Below, piece by piece: positions 42,097 through 49,333 of a stretch of DNA of 64,000 nt (position 1 is its first letter; each line of letters opens with the position of its first letter). The position numbers and the translations under genes are program-made. The DNA is from Tenacibaculum skagerrakense (GTDB lineage: Bacteria; Bacteroidota; Bacteroidia; Flavobacteriales; Flavobacteriaceae): assembly GCF_004345825.1 (NCBI RefSeq), contig NZ_SLXM01000007.1, positions 62,001 through 126,000 on the forward strand, in the 5' to 3' direction. The notes beneath the pieces were generated by a model. It saw only the letters and a list, made by a program, of their open reading frames with translations, searched no databases and was not told the DNA's origin.

Positions 42097-44679
42097 ATGA
42101 GATGTAAGCAACTTTCAATAGTTATTTTTCTCTTCATCCTGTCGTCAATTTGTAATCTTTATTCTCAAACAAATCAAGATACAGTTTTATTAAAACAGCT
42201 TTTAGTAAAAATCGAAGAGATTCATCAGGTTAAGTTTTCTTACTCTGATGAGGTAATTCATGAAAAGAAAGTTGATGAAATTTCTCTAGAACTACCATTA
42301 GAAGAACTACTGAAAGTTTTAGCGCAACAAACTAATTTGTTGTTTAAGCAAACTACCAATCGTTATATCTTAATTCTTGAAAAAAACACTACGTCTAATA
42401 AGTACGTGTGTGGTTTTGTGACCGATAAATATTCTAAACAGAGAATTGAAGGGGCAAGTGTTTATATCAAAGAAAAAAGTATTGGAACTATTACCGATAA
42501 GGAGGGTTATTTCGAATTAAGAGGAGCTAAAAAGAACGATGTATTATCAATAACATATTCAGGATATACAACTATTCGAGAGGTTGTAGATTCTTTATCA
42601 ATTCCATGTAAAACCTATGAAATAGAAGAGCATTCATCTAAGTTAGATGAAGTGCTTATTACAAGTTATTTAGTAAATGGTATAACAAAAAACAAAGATG
42701 GTTCTATTGCTATAAAACCGCAACAAAGAGAAATATTACCCGGATTAACAGAACCAGACGTATTACAAAGTATTCAATTGCTTCCGGGAGTCTTAAGTCC
42801 AAATGAAACGTCTTCAGGATTACATATTAGAGGAGGAACTCCCGATCAAAATTTAGTGTTGTTTGACGGAATTAGAGTGTACAATCCAGCGCATTTTTTT
42901 GGAATGATATCCGCTTTTAATCCTTACATAATTGAAGAAGTAAATGTGTTAAGTGAAGGTGTTGGAGCTCAATATGGAAATCACGTTTCTGGAGTTATAG
43001 ATATTAGAACCAAATCTAAAGTTGCTGATAAAACCTCTGCCAGTGTTGGATCAAATTTAACGCACGCAGATGCTTTTTTAGAAATGCCTTTAGGTAAAAA
43101 AGCATCAATACTAATTTCTGGAAGACGATCATTATCTGATATTTTTGAAACCTCTACTTTTCAAAGTTTAGCAAAAAAAGTATTTCAAAACACCATAATA
43201 GATCAAAACGAGAAAAACGATGTAAATCAGGTTTTTGATAAGAACAATAATTTCTATTTTCTAGATTTCAATACAAAACTTATAGTTGATGTTAGTGAAA
43301 AAGATCAGTTGATGATGCATCAGCTTTTCGTTAGTAATAAGCTAGATTATCGATTTGGATTAAGCGACGGAACATTTTTACAGAACGACAAATTAAATGT
43401 TGAAAATTTTGGACTAGGTGCGAATTGGACAAGAAAATGGAATGCGAATGTATCTCAAGAAACAAGCCTGTACTTCTCTGATTATGAGCTAGACTATAAT
43501 TTTATTGGAGAGCAAACTGTAGATCCTGTGTTTACGCAATCTTCTATCAAAAAAAATTCTATAAAAGAGTTTAATTTTAAAACAGGTATAAACACTAATC
43601 TTAATAAGTATAATCAGTTAGGATTTGGTTTTGAGCTAATAAATAATGATGTTAGCTATAATTTAGGGAGAACTTATTCTTTTTCACCTGATAGTGATTA
43701 TGAAATTGAAGAAGCTAGCTCTAGTACAATTTATGCGCTTTATGGAAATTATAACTACGAAAAGGAGGATAAAGTAAATATTAATATTGGACTTAGAAAC
43801 ACGTATTTTTCATTAGAAAACACATTTTTTGTGGAACCAAGATTATATACACAGGTAAAGTTATTTCCTTCTTTATGGGTTAATTTTTCGTATGAAAAAA
43901 AACAGCAAAATATCAGTCAGTTAATTGAGTTTTCAACCAATGATTTTGGGTTAGAAAATTATGTTTGGAGTTTATCTAATAAAAATGAAATTCCAATTTT
44001 AAATTCAGATCAAGTTTCGGGTGGGTTTGTCTTCAAAAAAAATAGCTGGATGTTGGATGTAAACACCTTTTATAAAACGATAGATGGTTTGACTTCGCTT
44101 GGAAAAGGTATTGCTACAAATGCTAATATTACGGCAAACGGAAGTAGTGTGTCAAAAGGAATTAATGTGTTGCTTAAAAAACAATTTACCAATTATACTT
44201 CATGGATTAGCTATAGTTTTGGTGATACAACATTTGAGTTCCCACAAACAAATGACGGAAAACCTTTTTCTGGAAGTAACGACATAACGCATCGTTTTAG
44301 ATGGTCAAATAGTTATAAAATAGGAAATTTTGATTTTTCTCTAGGTTGGGTATATCGAACAGGAATACCTTTTACAGAAGTTGTAGAAACCAATAACAAT
44401 GGAACACAACAGTTTTCTTTTGGCGATGTGAATGCAAGGCGTTTAGATAGTTATCAACGACTGGATTTTTCTTCTACGTATAAATTTAATATTTCTAGAG
44501 ATAAAAAATGGAAAGCGAAACTAGGTGTTTCTTTTTTAAACATTACCGATAGAAGTAATACTTTACAAAGAAACTTTTTCTTGACCAGAGATCAAGACTC
44601 TAATATCATTATAGGAACTACAGATACCGTTTCTCTCGGTTTTACACCAAACGTAATGTTTCGAGTTATTTATAATTAA
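42097..44679 (+). CDS. TonB-dependent receptor with STN signalling domain (FecA-like)
   Basis: An 860-aa outer-membrane receptor. Signal peptide to about residue 24, STN domain 28-95 (LLVKIEEIHQVKFSYSDEVI, SLELPLEELLKVLAQQTN), CarboxypepD_reg-like domain 103-180 (GFVTDKYSKQRIEGASVYIK), plug about 205-315 (SGLHIRGGTPDQNLVLFDGI) and a barrel ending FTPNVMFRVIYN. The STN domain is what signals through FecR to the sigma factor, so this receptor should induce its own cluster when its ligand is present. The ligand is not evident; no heme or siderophore enzyme lies nearby. Confidence 0.92.
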   Translation: MRCKQLSIVIFLFILSSICNLYSQTNQDTVLLKQLLVKIEEIHQVKFSYSDEVIHEKKVDEISLELPLEELLKVLAQQTNLLFKQTTNRYILILEKNTTSNKYVCGFVTDKYSKQRIEGASVYIKEKSIGTITDKEGYFELRGAKKNDVLSITYSGYTTIREVVDSLSIPCKTYEIEEHSSKLDEVLITSYLVNGITKNKDGSIAIKPQQREILPGLTEPDVLQSIQLLPGVLSPNETSSGLHIRGGTPDQNLVLFDGIRVYNPAHFFGMISAFNPYIIEEVNVLSEGVGAQYGNHVSGVIDIRTKSKVADKTSASVGSNLTHADAFLEMPLGKKASILISGRRSLSDIFETSTFQSLAKKVFQNTIIDQNEKNDVNQVFDKNNNFYFLDFNTKLIVDVSEKDQLMMHQLFVSNKLDYRFGLSDGTFLQNDKLNVENFGLGANWTRKWNANVSQETSLYFSDYELDYNFIGEQTVDPVFTQSSIKKNSIKEFNFKTGINTNLNKYNQLGFGFELINNDVSYNLGRTYSFSPDSDYEIEEASSSTIYALYGNYNYEKEDKVNINIGLRNTYFSLENTFFVEPRLYTQVKLFPSLWVNFSYEKKQQNISQLIEFSTNDFGLENYVWSLSNKNEIPILNSDQVSGGFVFKKNSWMLDVNTFYKTIDGLTSLGKGIATNANITANGSSVSKGINVLLKKQFTNYTSWISYSFGDTTFEFPQTNDGKPFSGSNDITHRFRWSNSYKIGNFDFSLGWVYRTGIPFTEVVETNNNGTQQFSFGDVNARRLDSYQRLDFSSTYKFNISRDKKWKAKLGVSFLNITDRSNTLQRNFFLTRDQDSNIIIGTTDTVSLGFTPNVMFRVIYN

Positions 44680-44712
44680 AAAAGTCTCTATCATATAATG
44701 ATAAAGACTTTT
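44680..44712. terminator. Bidirectional terminator between receptor gene and tRNA
   Basis: Arms AAAAGTCT (44680-44687) and AGACTTTT (44705-44712) with an inner TATCAT/ATGATA pairing. It ends the receptor transcript (+) and sits directly 3' of the tRNA on the minus strand. Confidence 0.8.
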
Positions 44713-44713
44713 G

Positions 44714-44787
44714 TGACCTCGGCAGGATTCAAACCTGCAACCTCTTGAGCCGTAATCAAGTGCACTATTCAGTTATGCTACGAGGCC
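44714..44787 (-). tRNA. tRNA-Arg (anticodon ACG)
   Basis: A 74-nt cloverleaf on the minus strand. Acceptor GGCCTCG pairs with CGAGGTC (one G-T), D stem GCAT/GTGC, anticodon stem CTTGA/TCAAG with loop TTACGGC (anticodon ACG), variable loop AGGTT, T stem GCAGG/CCTGC. The discriminator base is A and CCA is not encoded. The T loop is TTTGAAT instead of TTCGAAT (position 56 T for C) and the D loop is AACTGAATA instead of AACTGGATA (position 19 A for G), so the G19-C56 tertiary pair is replaced by A19-U56. Confidence 0.95.
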
Positions 44788-44831
44788 GTTTTTGCGGATG
44801 CAAATATAAGTGATTTTTCTTAACTGTAAAA

Positions 44832-45059
44832 CTATTTAGAAATTTCTTTCTGAAAAATATCTAATGAGTCTTTTGCCTTTTCATAATCTTCTTCATTAAT
44901 TAATAAATCAACCGATTGTCCTAAGGTTCCAAAACCAGCTAATCTACCTGACTCTTTGTTATCTTTTATGATAGATGAAACTCCAATTTCGTCTAACATA
45001 TAAGCTAATCTATTCACTAAAATAGAAGTTCCTGAATATAATTTAATATGATTACTCAT
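44832..45059 (-). CDS. DUF2007-type small protein
   Basis: About 75 aa from the ATG at 45059 (MSNHIKLYSGTSILVNRLAYM). The pattern, with LDEIGVSSIIKDNKESG and SVDLLINEEDYEKAKDSLDIF, is the DUF2007 (putative signal-transducing, PII-like small domain) type: a beta-alpha-beta fold ending in an acidic helix. Soluble, cytoplasmic. The function is unknown. The 50-aa gene upstream probably shares its transcript. Confidence 0.75.
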   Translation of the reverse strand: MSNHIKLYSGTSILVNRLAYMLDEIGVSSIIKDNKESGRLAGFGTLGQSVDLLINEEDYEKAKDSLDIFQKEISK

Positions 45060-45076
45060 AACATAGTACATTTTAA

Positions 45077-45229
45077 TTAATCTAAAGAATTCATTGTTAC
45101 AAAAGCTCTCCAGCCAATTATGGCTAATTGGAATTTGGAGGCTTTAGAGATATCTAACTGTTTTTTTGTAAAAGATGGTAAAACAGTTTTATTGATCTTG
45201 GCTAATGCCTTAAAAATTAGTTTTTTCAT
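45077..45229 (-). CDS. Small conserved basic protein, about 50 aa
   Basis: From the ATG at 45229: MKKLIFKALAKINKTVLPSF, then TKKQLDISKASKFQLAIIGW and RAFVTMNSLD. I start it here because a further 21 upstream residues are not conserved in type. Very similar 50-aa proteins (LDLSKA....Q.A.IGWR..V) are common in Flavobacteriaceae, sometimes loosely named SsrA-binding protein without real homology. The function is unknown. It precedes the DUF2007-type gene by 17 nt. Confidence 0.68.
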   Translation of the reverse strand: MKKLIFKALAKINKTVLPSFTKKQLDISKASKFQLAIIGWRAFVTMNSLD

Positions 45230-45307
45230 TATTGTTGATATACTCAAATATAATGAAAATTGAGTAAAAGTGGTGAGATAGCAACCCACCACTTTGTGTT
45301 TCTTTTT

Positions 45308-46639
45308 CTACTGTTTCTTTTCAATCATTTTTTTGGCTAACTCAGCGCCAATTAACGATTGTAGCAAATTCCCACTGTCTTTGTTTCCTGTACTTCCTTC
45401 AATATAGGTTGTCGGAAGTTTTAACTCTTTCAATTCTTTAGCAACTCCCACTGCGGTTTTAAATTCCCATTCTGCTTTTTCTTGAGGTGTAAGTCCAGCA
45501 CTTACTAATTTCTGATTTTCATAAGCTTGCGCGTCCGCAGCTAATTTTTTACTCTTTGCTTTAAATTGCTCAACCTCATATTGTTTCTTTTCCTTGATTA
45601 AATTGAACTCAGCAACTTTTGCTTCTGTTTCGGCAGCAATGGTTTGTTGTATTTGGGCTTTTTCTAACCTAGCTCTTTCTTTTGCTTTTTCTGCTTCTCC
45701 TTTTGCTTTTTCTTTTTGTGCACGGTAAAATTCTCTTTCAGCTTGTTGTTTTTCTAATTGCGTTTGAGCAACTTCTTCTTTTTGCAATTGTAAACGGTTA
45801 TCAAAAGTTTCTTCCCAGTCAATTTCTGTAACAACAGCTTGTACTACTGTTAAACCATATGATTTAAGTGAGTTCCCTTTTACTCTTACTGGTTCTCCGT
45901 TTTCCATTTTTATTCTAAATCTTTTTTGACGTGATTCTTTGTTTGGAATAGTTCTGGTTACGGTACTGTCTCCAATAATTTCTGGTTTTTGATTTTCTAC
46001 ATACTCTTCTAGTACATACATTCCGTTTTCTAACTGATCTTGAAAATACCTGTCAAAATCTGCAGCTTGACCCGAGATGTAATCTTGAGCAGCCATTAAC
46101 TTACAAGTGTTTTTTATAGATTGATCAATGTTTGGAATAATTCTCGATCTGATTAAATTCTTTTCTGTTTTATTCCTGTCTGCAACCGATAAGAATTGCT
46201 TTTCATCCGATATATCAATACTAATTACAATAGACGTTGCAATCTTTCCTTTTACAGCATCGTTAAATTCCCACTGTCTAGATTTATCTACATAGGCATA
46301 CTGACTTTGATCTCCTAATTGTCCTTTTTGGTTTGGAATTACATATTTTACAGGAATCTCAAACTGAATTGGGATTAATCGTCCCCACATTTTAGTTTTT
46401 AAACCTTGTTGAAAAACTGCTTTTTGTCCACCCCACGGATATTGAACTGCATAAGCGGTACCGGGTTCTGCATAAAAAAACACTCCCGAGGCAATACTCA
46501 TTAAAACACCAACAATAATTGCAGTTACACTCTTTTGAGTTGTTAACCAATCTAGGTTTTTTGTTTTCGCTAGAAAAGGTTTGCTAATGATTGATGCAAA
46601 TCCTAATAGGATTAATAAAATTCCAAAAAATGTTAGCAT
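45308..46639 (-). CDS. SPFH/Band 7 domain membrane protein
   Basis: A 443-aa protein. Two N-terminal membrane helices (about residues 1-20 and 36-56), a Band 7 domain from about 60 to 265 (GTAYAVQYPWGGQKAVFQQG; LTVVQAVVTEIDWEETFDNR) and a long Ala/Glu/Lys coiled coil (about 270-385, with EREFYRAQKEKAKGEAEKAK), ending with LIGAELAKKMIEKKQ. This is the flotillin/prohibitin-like arrangement: oligomeric membrane scaffold. Its specific role is unknown; no NfeD-like partner adjoins it. About 530 nt without a gene lie upstream. Confidence 0.85.
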   Translation of the reverse strand: MLTFFGILLILLGFASIISKPFLAKTKNLDWLTTQKSVTAIIVGVLMSIASGVFFYAEPGTAYAVQYPWGGQKAVFQQGLKTKMWGRLIPIQFEIPVKYVIPNQKGQLGDQSQYAYVDKSRQWEFNDAVKGKIATSIVISIDISDEKQFLSVADRNKTEKNLIRSRIIPNIDQSIKNTCKLMAAQDYISGQAADFDRYFQDQLENGMYVLEEYVENQKPEIIGDSTVTRTIPNKESRQKRFRIKMENGEPVRVKGNSLKSYGLTVVQAVVTEIDWEETFDNRLQLQKEEVAQTQLEKQQAEREFYRAQKEKAKGEAEKAKERARLEKAQIQQTIAAETEAKVAEFNLIKEKKQYEVEQFKAKSKKLAADAQAYENQKLVSAGLTPQEKAEWEFKTAVGVAKELKELKLPTTYIEGSTGNKDSGNLLQSLIGAELAKKMIEKKQ

Positions 46640-47125
46640 ATATATAGTTATTAAAAGTTGATATTAAAATATTGTTTGAATTAAACTGGATATTAATTCA
46701 GTTAAAGCAACAGTTAGTTTTAATAGAAATACAATCATTTTTTATAGTCGTTTTTGATGTTAGTAAATAGTTCAATTTCGAAATTGTTTTTCGAATATAT
46801 GAGGAAAGAAATCCTTGCTCCAAACTTTTTGGAACGAATTAATCAAACTGAATTTACATATGAAGCTAAAAAAGTTAAAATTGTTTTAATATATAACCTT
46901 TTAATCTTGTTTCGTGTTTTAATATGTAGTTATAAAATGTTGTTTAATATTAATAGTGTAATAAAACAAAGGGTGTTTTTTAGAGTTTTTTAAAAAGCAA
47001 AGGAAAAGTAGTTTTCAGTTTAGGGTGTTTTTGATGGTTTGATTTTTTGGAGTAATAAAAAACAAGAATTTATAGACTGCTAAAATCACGTCATTTTTAT
47101 TGCCTTTTTCTTTAAAGTTCGTCAG
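46640..47125. other. Gene-free stretch of about 490 nt
   Basis: Between the SPFH gene (-) and the antiporter gene (+). Very AT-rich. It holds a perfect 14-nt palindrome CAATTTCGAAATTG (46773-46786) and a 79-codon frame (46754-46993) that I do not accept as a gene. Room exists for two divergent promoters and a small RNA, but I see no RNA structure that I can support. Confidence 0.5.
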
Positions 47126-47155
47126 TTGTCACAGTATTAAATATTCCTATATTCG
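47126..47155 (+). promoter_or_regulatory. Promoter of the Ca/Na antiporter gene
   Basis: TTG (47126-47128), 19-nt spacer, TATATTCG (47148-47155, one mismatch to TAnnTTTG). The ATG is at 47171. Confidence 0.5.
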
Positions 47156-47170
47156 TAAAAAATTTTATTT

Positions 47171-48112
47171 ATGAGTATTGTCTATATTCTTTTAGGATTA
47201 GTGTTGTTGGTATTTGGGGGAGAGTTTTTGGTTAGAGCCTCAGTAGGTCTTTCTTTTAAACTAAATATTTCTAAAATGGTTATAGGAATGACGGTAGTTT
47301 CATTTGCAACATCTGCTCCTGAACTGTTAGTTAGTTTGCAAGCAGCTATGGATGGATCACCTGCCATTGCGCTCAACAATGTTATCGGTTCTAATATTGC
47401 GAATATAGGCTTGGTACTAGGTATAACTGCCATTATTGGTCCTATTACAGTAAGTAAAGATTTTTATAAGCTAAATTGGCCTGTAATGATGGTTTTTTCA
47501 TTGGTGCTTTATTACTTTTTGAAAAACGATGAATTGTTAAATAGAATAGAAGGGTTGTCTTTATTTCTAGGATTAATCATTTTCCTTGTTGTGCTTATTA
47601 AATCAACAAAAGAAGAAGAAGATAGTGATGAAGTTGATGATAAATTAGCAACTGTAGGTTACCCTAAAATTACTGGATGGTTACTAATTGGAGGTTTAGC
47701 ACTGTATTTTGGTTCCGAATTTTTAGTGGATGGTGCAAAAACATTAGCTAAAAGTGTAGGAGTTAGTGAAGGAGTAATTTCTATTACTATGATTGCTATT
47801 GGAACTAGTGTTCCTGAGTTAGCTGCCTCAGTTATTGCAGCTTTAAAAGGAGAGAAAGCAATTTCATTGGGGAACTTAATTGGATCTAATATTTTTAATA
47901 TTGCTTCAGTTTTAGGGTTAACTGCACTAATAAAAGACATTCCTGTAACAGAACCACAAATATTGTCTAGAGATATTTTCTGGATGTTAGCTTTTGCATT
48001 TATAATTTTGCCACTGGTGCTTGTTCCTAAAAATTTTGTTTTAGGAAGGTTTAAGGGCATATTATTGTTTTTAGGGTACGCTGTTTTTATTTACATAGTG
48101 TCATTTTTATAA
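47171..48112 (+). CDS. Calcium/sodium antiporter (CaCA family)
   Basis: A 313-aa protein with ten membrane segments in two inverted halves. Each half has the alpha-repeat signature: GMTVVSFATSAPELLVSLQA (about residues 39-58) with NVIGSNIANIGLVLGI, and IAIGTSVPELAASVIAALKG (about 206-225) with NLIGSNIFNIASVLGL. An acidic loop (KEEEDSDEVDD, about 145-156) joins the halves. The family (YrbG type) exchanges Na+ or H+ for Ca2+ across the inner membrane. Monocistronic by position. Confidence 0.92.
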   Translation: MSIVYILLGLVLLVFGGEFLVRASVGLSFKLNISKMVIGMTVVSFATSAPELLVSLQAAMDGSPAIALNNVIGSNIANIGLVLGITAIIGPITVSKDFYKLNWPVMMVFSLVLYYFLKNDELLNRIEGLSLFLGLIIFLVVLIKSTKEEEDSDEVDDKLATVGYPKITGWLLIGGLALYFGSEFLVDGAKTLAKSVGVSEGVISITMIAIGTSVPELAASVIAALKGEKAISLGNLIGSNIFNIASVLGLTALIKDIPVTEPQILSRDIFWMLAFAFIILPLVLVPKNFVLGRFKGILLFLGYAVFIYIVSFL

Positions 48113-48115
48113 AAT

Positions 48116-48140
48116 AAAAAAGCTCACTTTAAAGTGAGCT
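48116..48140 (-). terminator. Terminator after the type II glutamine synthetase gene
   Basis: A perfect 20-nt palindrome (48121-48140) built from AGCTCACTTT and AAAGTGAGCT; on the minus strand it runs into a T-rich tract (48116-48120 and beyond). Confidence 0.8.
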
Positions 48141-48166
48141 TAATAAAATTCATTAAATCTTAAGAT

Positions 48167-49177
48167 TTAAATTTTTGCATTTTTTACTGTTTGAACAATT
48201 CTTCCAGCAACTTTATATGGGTCTGCATTTGAAGCTGGACGACGATCTTCTAACCATCCTTTCCAACCTTTTTCTACAGTAATAATTGGAATTCTTATTG
48301 AAGCACCTCTGTCTGAAACTCCGTAGCTGAAATCGTTAATAGAAGCAGTTTCGTGCTTTCCAGTTAAACGTTGATCGTTATATTCTCCGTAAACTGCTAT
48401 ATGTTCTTTAGTTACAGGTCTAAACGCCTCACATACTTTTTCATAAACCTCTTTGCTTCCGCAAGTTCTTAATAAAGTGTTAGAGAAGTTTGCATGCATT
48501 CCAGATCCGTTCCAATCTCCTTTAATTGGTTTTGGGTGATATTCAATGTAGTAACCATACTTTTCAGTTAATCTATCTAATAAATAACGAGCAACCCAAA
48601 TTTCATCACCAGCTTTTTTAGCACCTTTTGCAAATAATTGGAATTCCCATTGTCCAGAAGCAACCTCTTGGTTAATTCCTTCAAAATTTAATCCAGCAGC
48701 AATACATAAGTCTGCGTGTTCTTCAACGAAATCACGACCGTGAGTGTTTTTACCACCTACAGAACAGTAGTACATACCTTGTGGGCCAGGATAACCACCA
48801 ATAGGGAATCCTAGAGGTAATTGTGTATGTGTGTCCATAATAAAATACTCTTGCTCAAATCCAAACCAAAAATCATTATCATCATCATCAATACCAGCTC
48901 TTCCATTTGATTCGTGTGGAGTACCATCAGCATTTAAAACCTCTGTCATAACTAAAAATCCATTCTCACGTGCAGGATCTGGATAAATAGCAACAGGTTT
49001 TAACAAACAATCAGAATCTCCTCCTTCAGCTTGTTTTGTTGAAGATCCATCAAAAGACCAAATTGGACAGTCTTCTAATTTCCCACTAAAGTCATCTATA
49101 ACTTTAGTTTTACTACGCATGTTTTGTGTTGGATAATATCCATCTAACCAAATGTATTCTAATTTTGACTTAGCCAT
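48167..49177 (-). CDS. glnII: Glutamine synthetase, type II (eukaryote-like)
   Basis: A 336-aa GSII. Family marks: LEYIWLDGYYPTQNMRSKTK at the start, IWSFDGSSTKQAEGGDSDCL, FWFGFEQEYFIMD (metal-binding Glu), GINQEVASGQWEFQL and GASIRIPIITVEKGWKGWLE. GSII forms decamers and makes glutamine from glutamate, ammonium and ATP. The gene is divergent from a type III synthetase, with only about 156 nt and two similar palindromic sites between them (49230-49253 and 49282-49305). The adenylylation site of GSI enzymes is absent, so regulation should be transcriptional or allosteric. Confidence 0.93.
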   Translation of the reverse strand: MAKSKLEYIWLDGYYPTQNMRSKTKVIDDFSGKLEDCPIWSFDGSSTKQAEGGDSDCLLKPVAIYPDPARENGFLVMTEVLNADGTPHESNGRAGIDDDDNDFWFGFEQEYFIMDTHTQLPLGFPIGGYPGPQGMYYCSVGGKNTHGRDFVEEHADLCIAAGLNFEGINQEVASGQWEFQLFAKGAKKAGDEIWVARYLLDRLTEKYGYYIEYHPKPIKGDWNGSGMHANFSNTLLRTCGSKEVYEKVCEAFRPVTKEHIAVYGEYNDQRLTGKHETASINDFSYGVSDRGASIRIPIITVEKGWKGWLEDRRPASNADPYKVAGRIVQTVKNAKI

Positions 49178-49208
49178 GATTTTTTTATCGTTAATTAGTT
49201 TAATGATG

Positions 49209-49240
49209 CAAAAATGAATATTTTTTTAATTACCCCCAAA
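49209..49240 (-). promoter_or_regulatory. Promoter of the type II glutamine synthetase gene
   Basis: Minus-strand reading: TTTG (49237-49240), 20-nt spacer, CATTTTTG (49209-49216, one mismatch to TAnnTTTG). The -33 part lies within the palindrome at 49230-49253. Confidence 0.55.
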
Positions 49241-49253
49241 TTTTTAGGGGTAA
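49230..49253. promoter_or_regulatory. Operator-like palindrome A between the glutamine synthetase genes
   Basis: TTACCCC (49230-49236) and GGGGTAA (49247-49253), 10 nt apart. The right part TTTTTAGGGG (49241-49250) recurs at 49293-49302, exactly 52 nt downstream. It overlaps the -33 element of the type II gene. Confidence 0.65.
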
Positions 49254-49281
49254 AAGTATAAATTTTAATATAAAATTATTT

Positions 49282-49305
49282 TCAACCCTATTTTTTTAGG
49301 GGATT
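49282..49305. promoter_or_regulatory. Operator-like palindrome B between the glutamine synthetase genes
   Basis: CCCTA (49286-49290) and TAGGG (49297-49301), plus a fourth G at 49302. It shares with site A the layout CCC, then A/T-rich with TTTTTAGGGG, at a 52-nt offset (about five helical turns). It covers the expected -33 region of the type III gene. Confidence 0.65.
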
Positions 49306-49310
49306 AATAT

Positions 49311-49318
49311 TATTTTTG
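49311..49318 (+). promoter_or_regulatory. -7 element of the type III glutamine synthetase gene
   Basis: TATTTTTG (TAnnTTTG), 15 nt before the ATG at 49334. This excludes the in-frame TTG at 49316 as the start. Confidence 0.6.
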
Positions 49319-49333
49319 TTTAAAATTTCGAAA

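Noticed and set aside
44099..44287. A 62-codon frame inside the STN-type receptor gene
   Set aside because: Out-of-frame reading of a conserved beta-barrel region.
46754..46993. A 79-codon open frame between the SPFH gene and the antiporter gene
   Set aside because: It has Phe/Leu/Ile/Lys composition typical of translated AT-rich noncoding DNA, contains a palindrome, shows no signal peptide or motif, and I recall no homolog.
47659..48060. A 133-codon open frame opposite the Ca/Na antiporter gene
   Set aside because: Antisense shadow. Long because the coding strand avoids certain codons; no recognisable protein.
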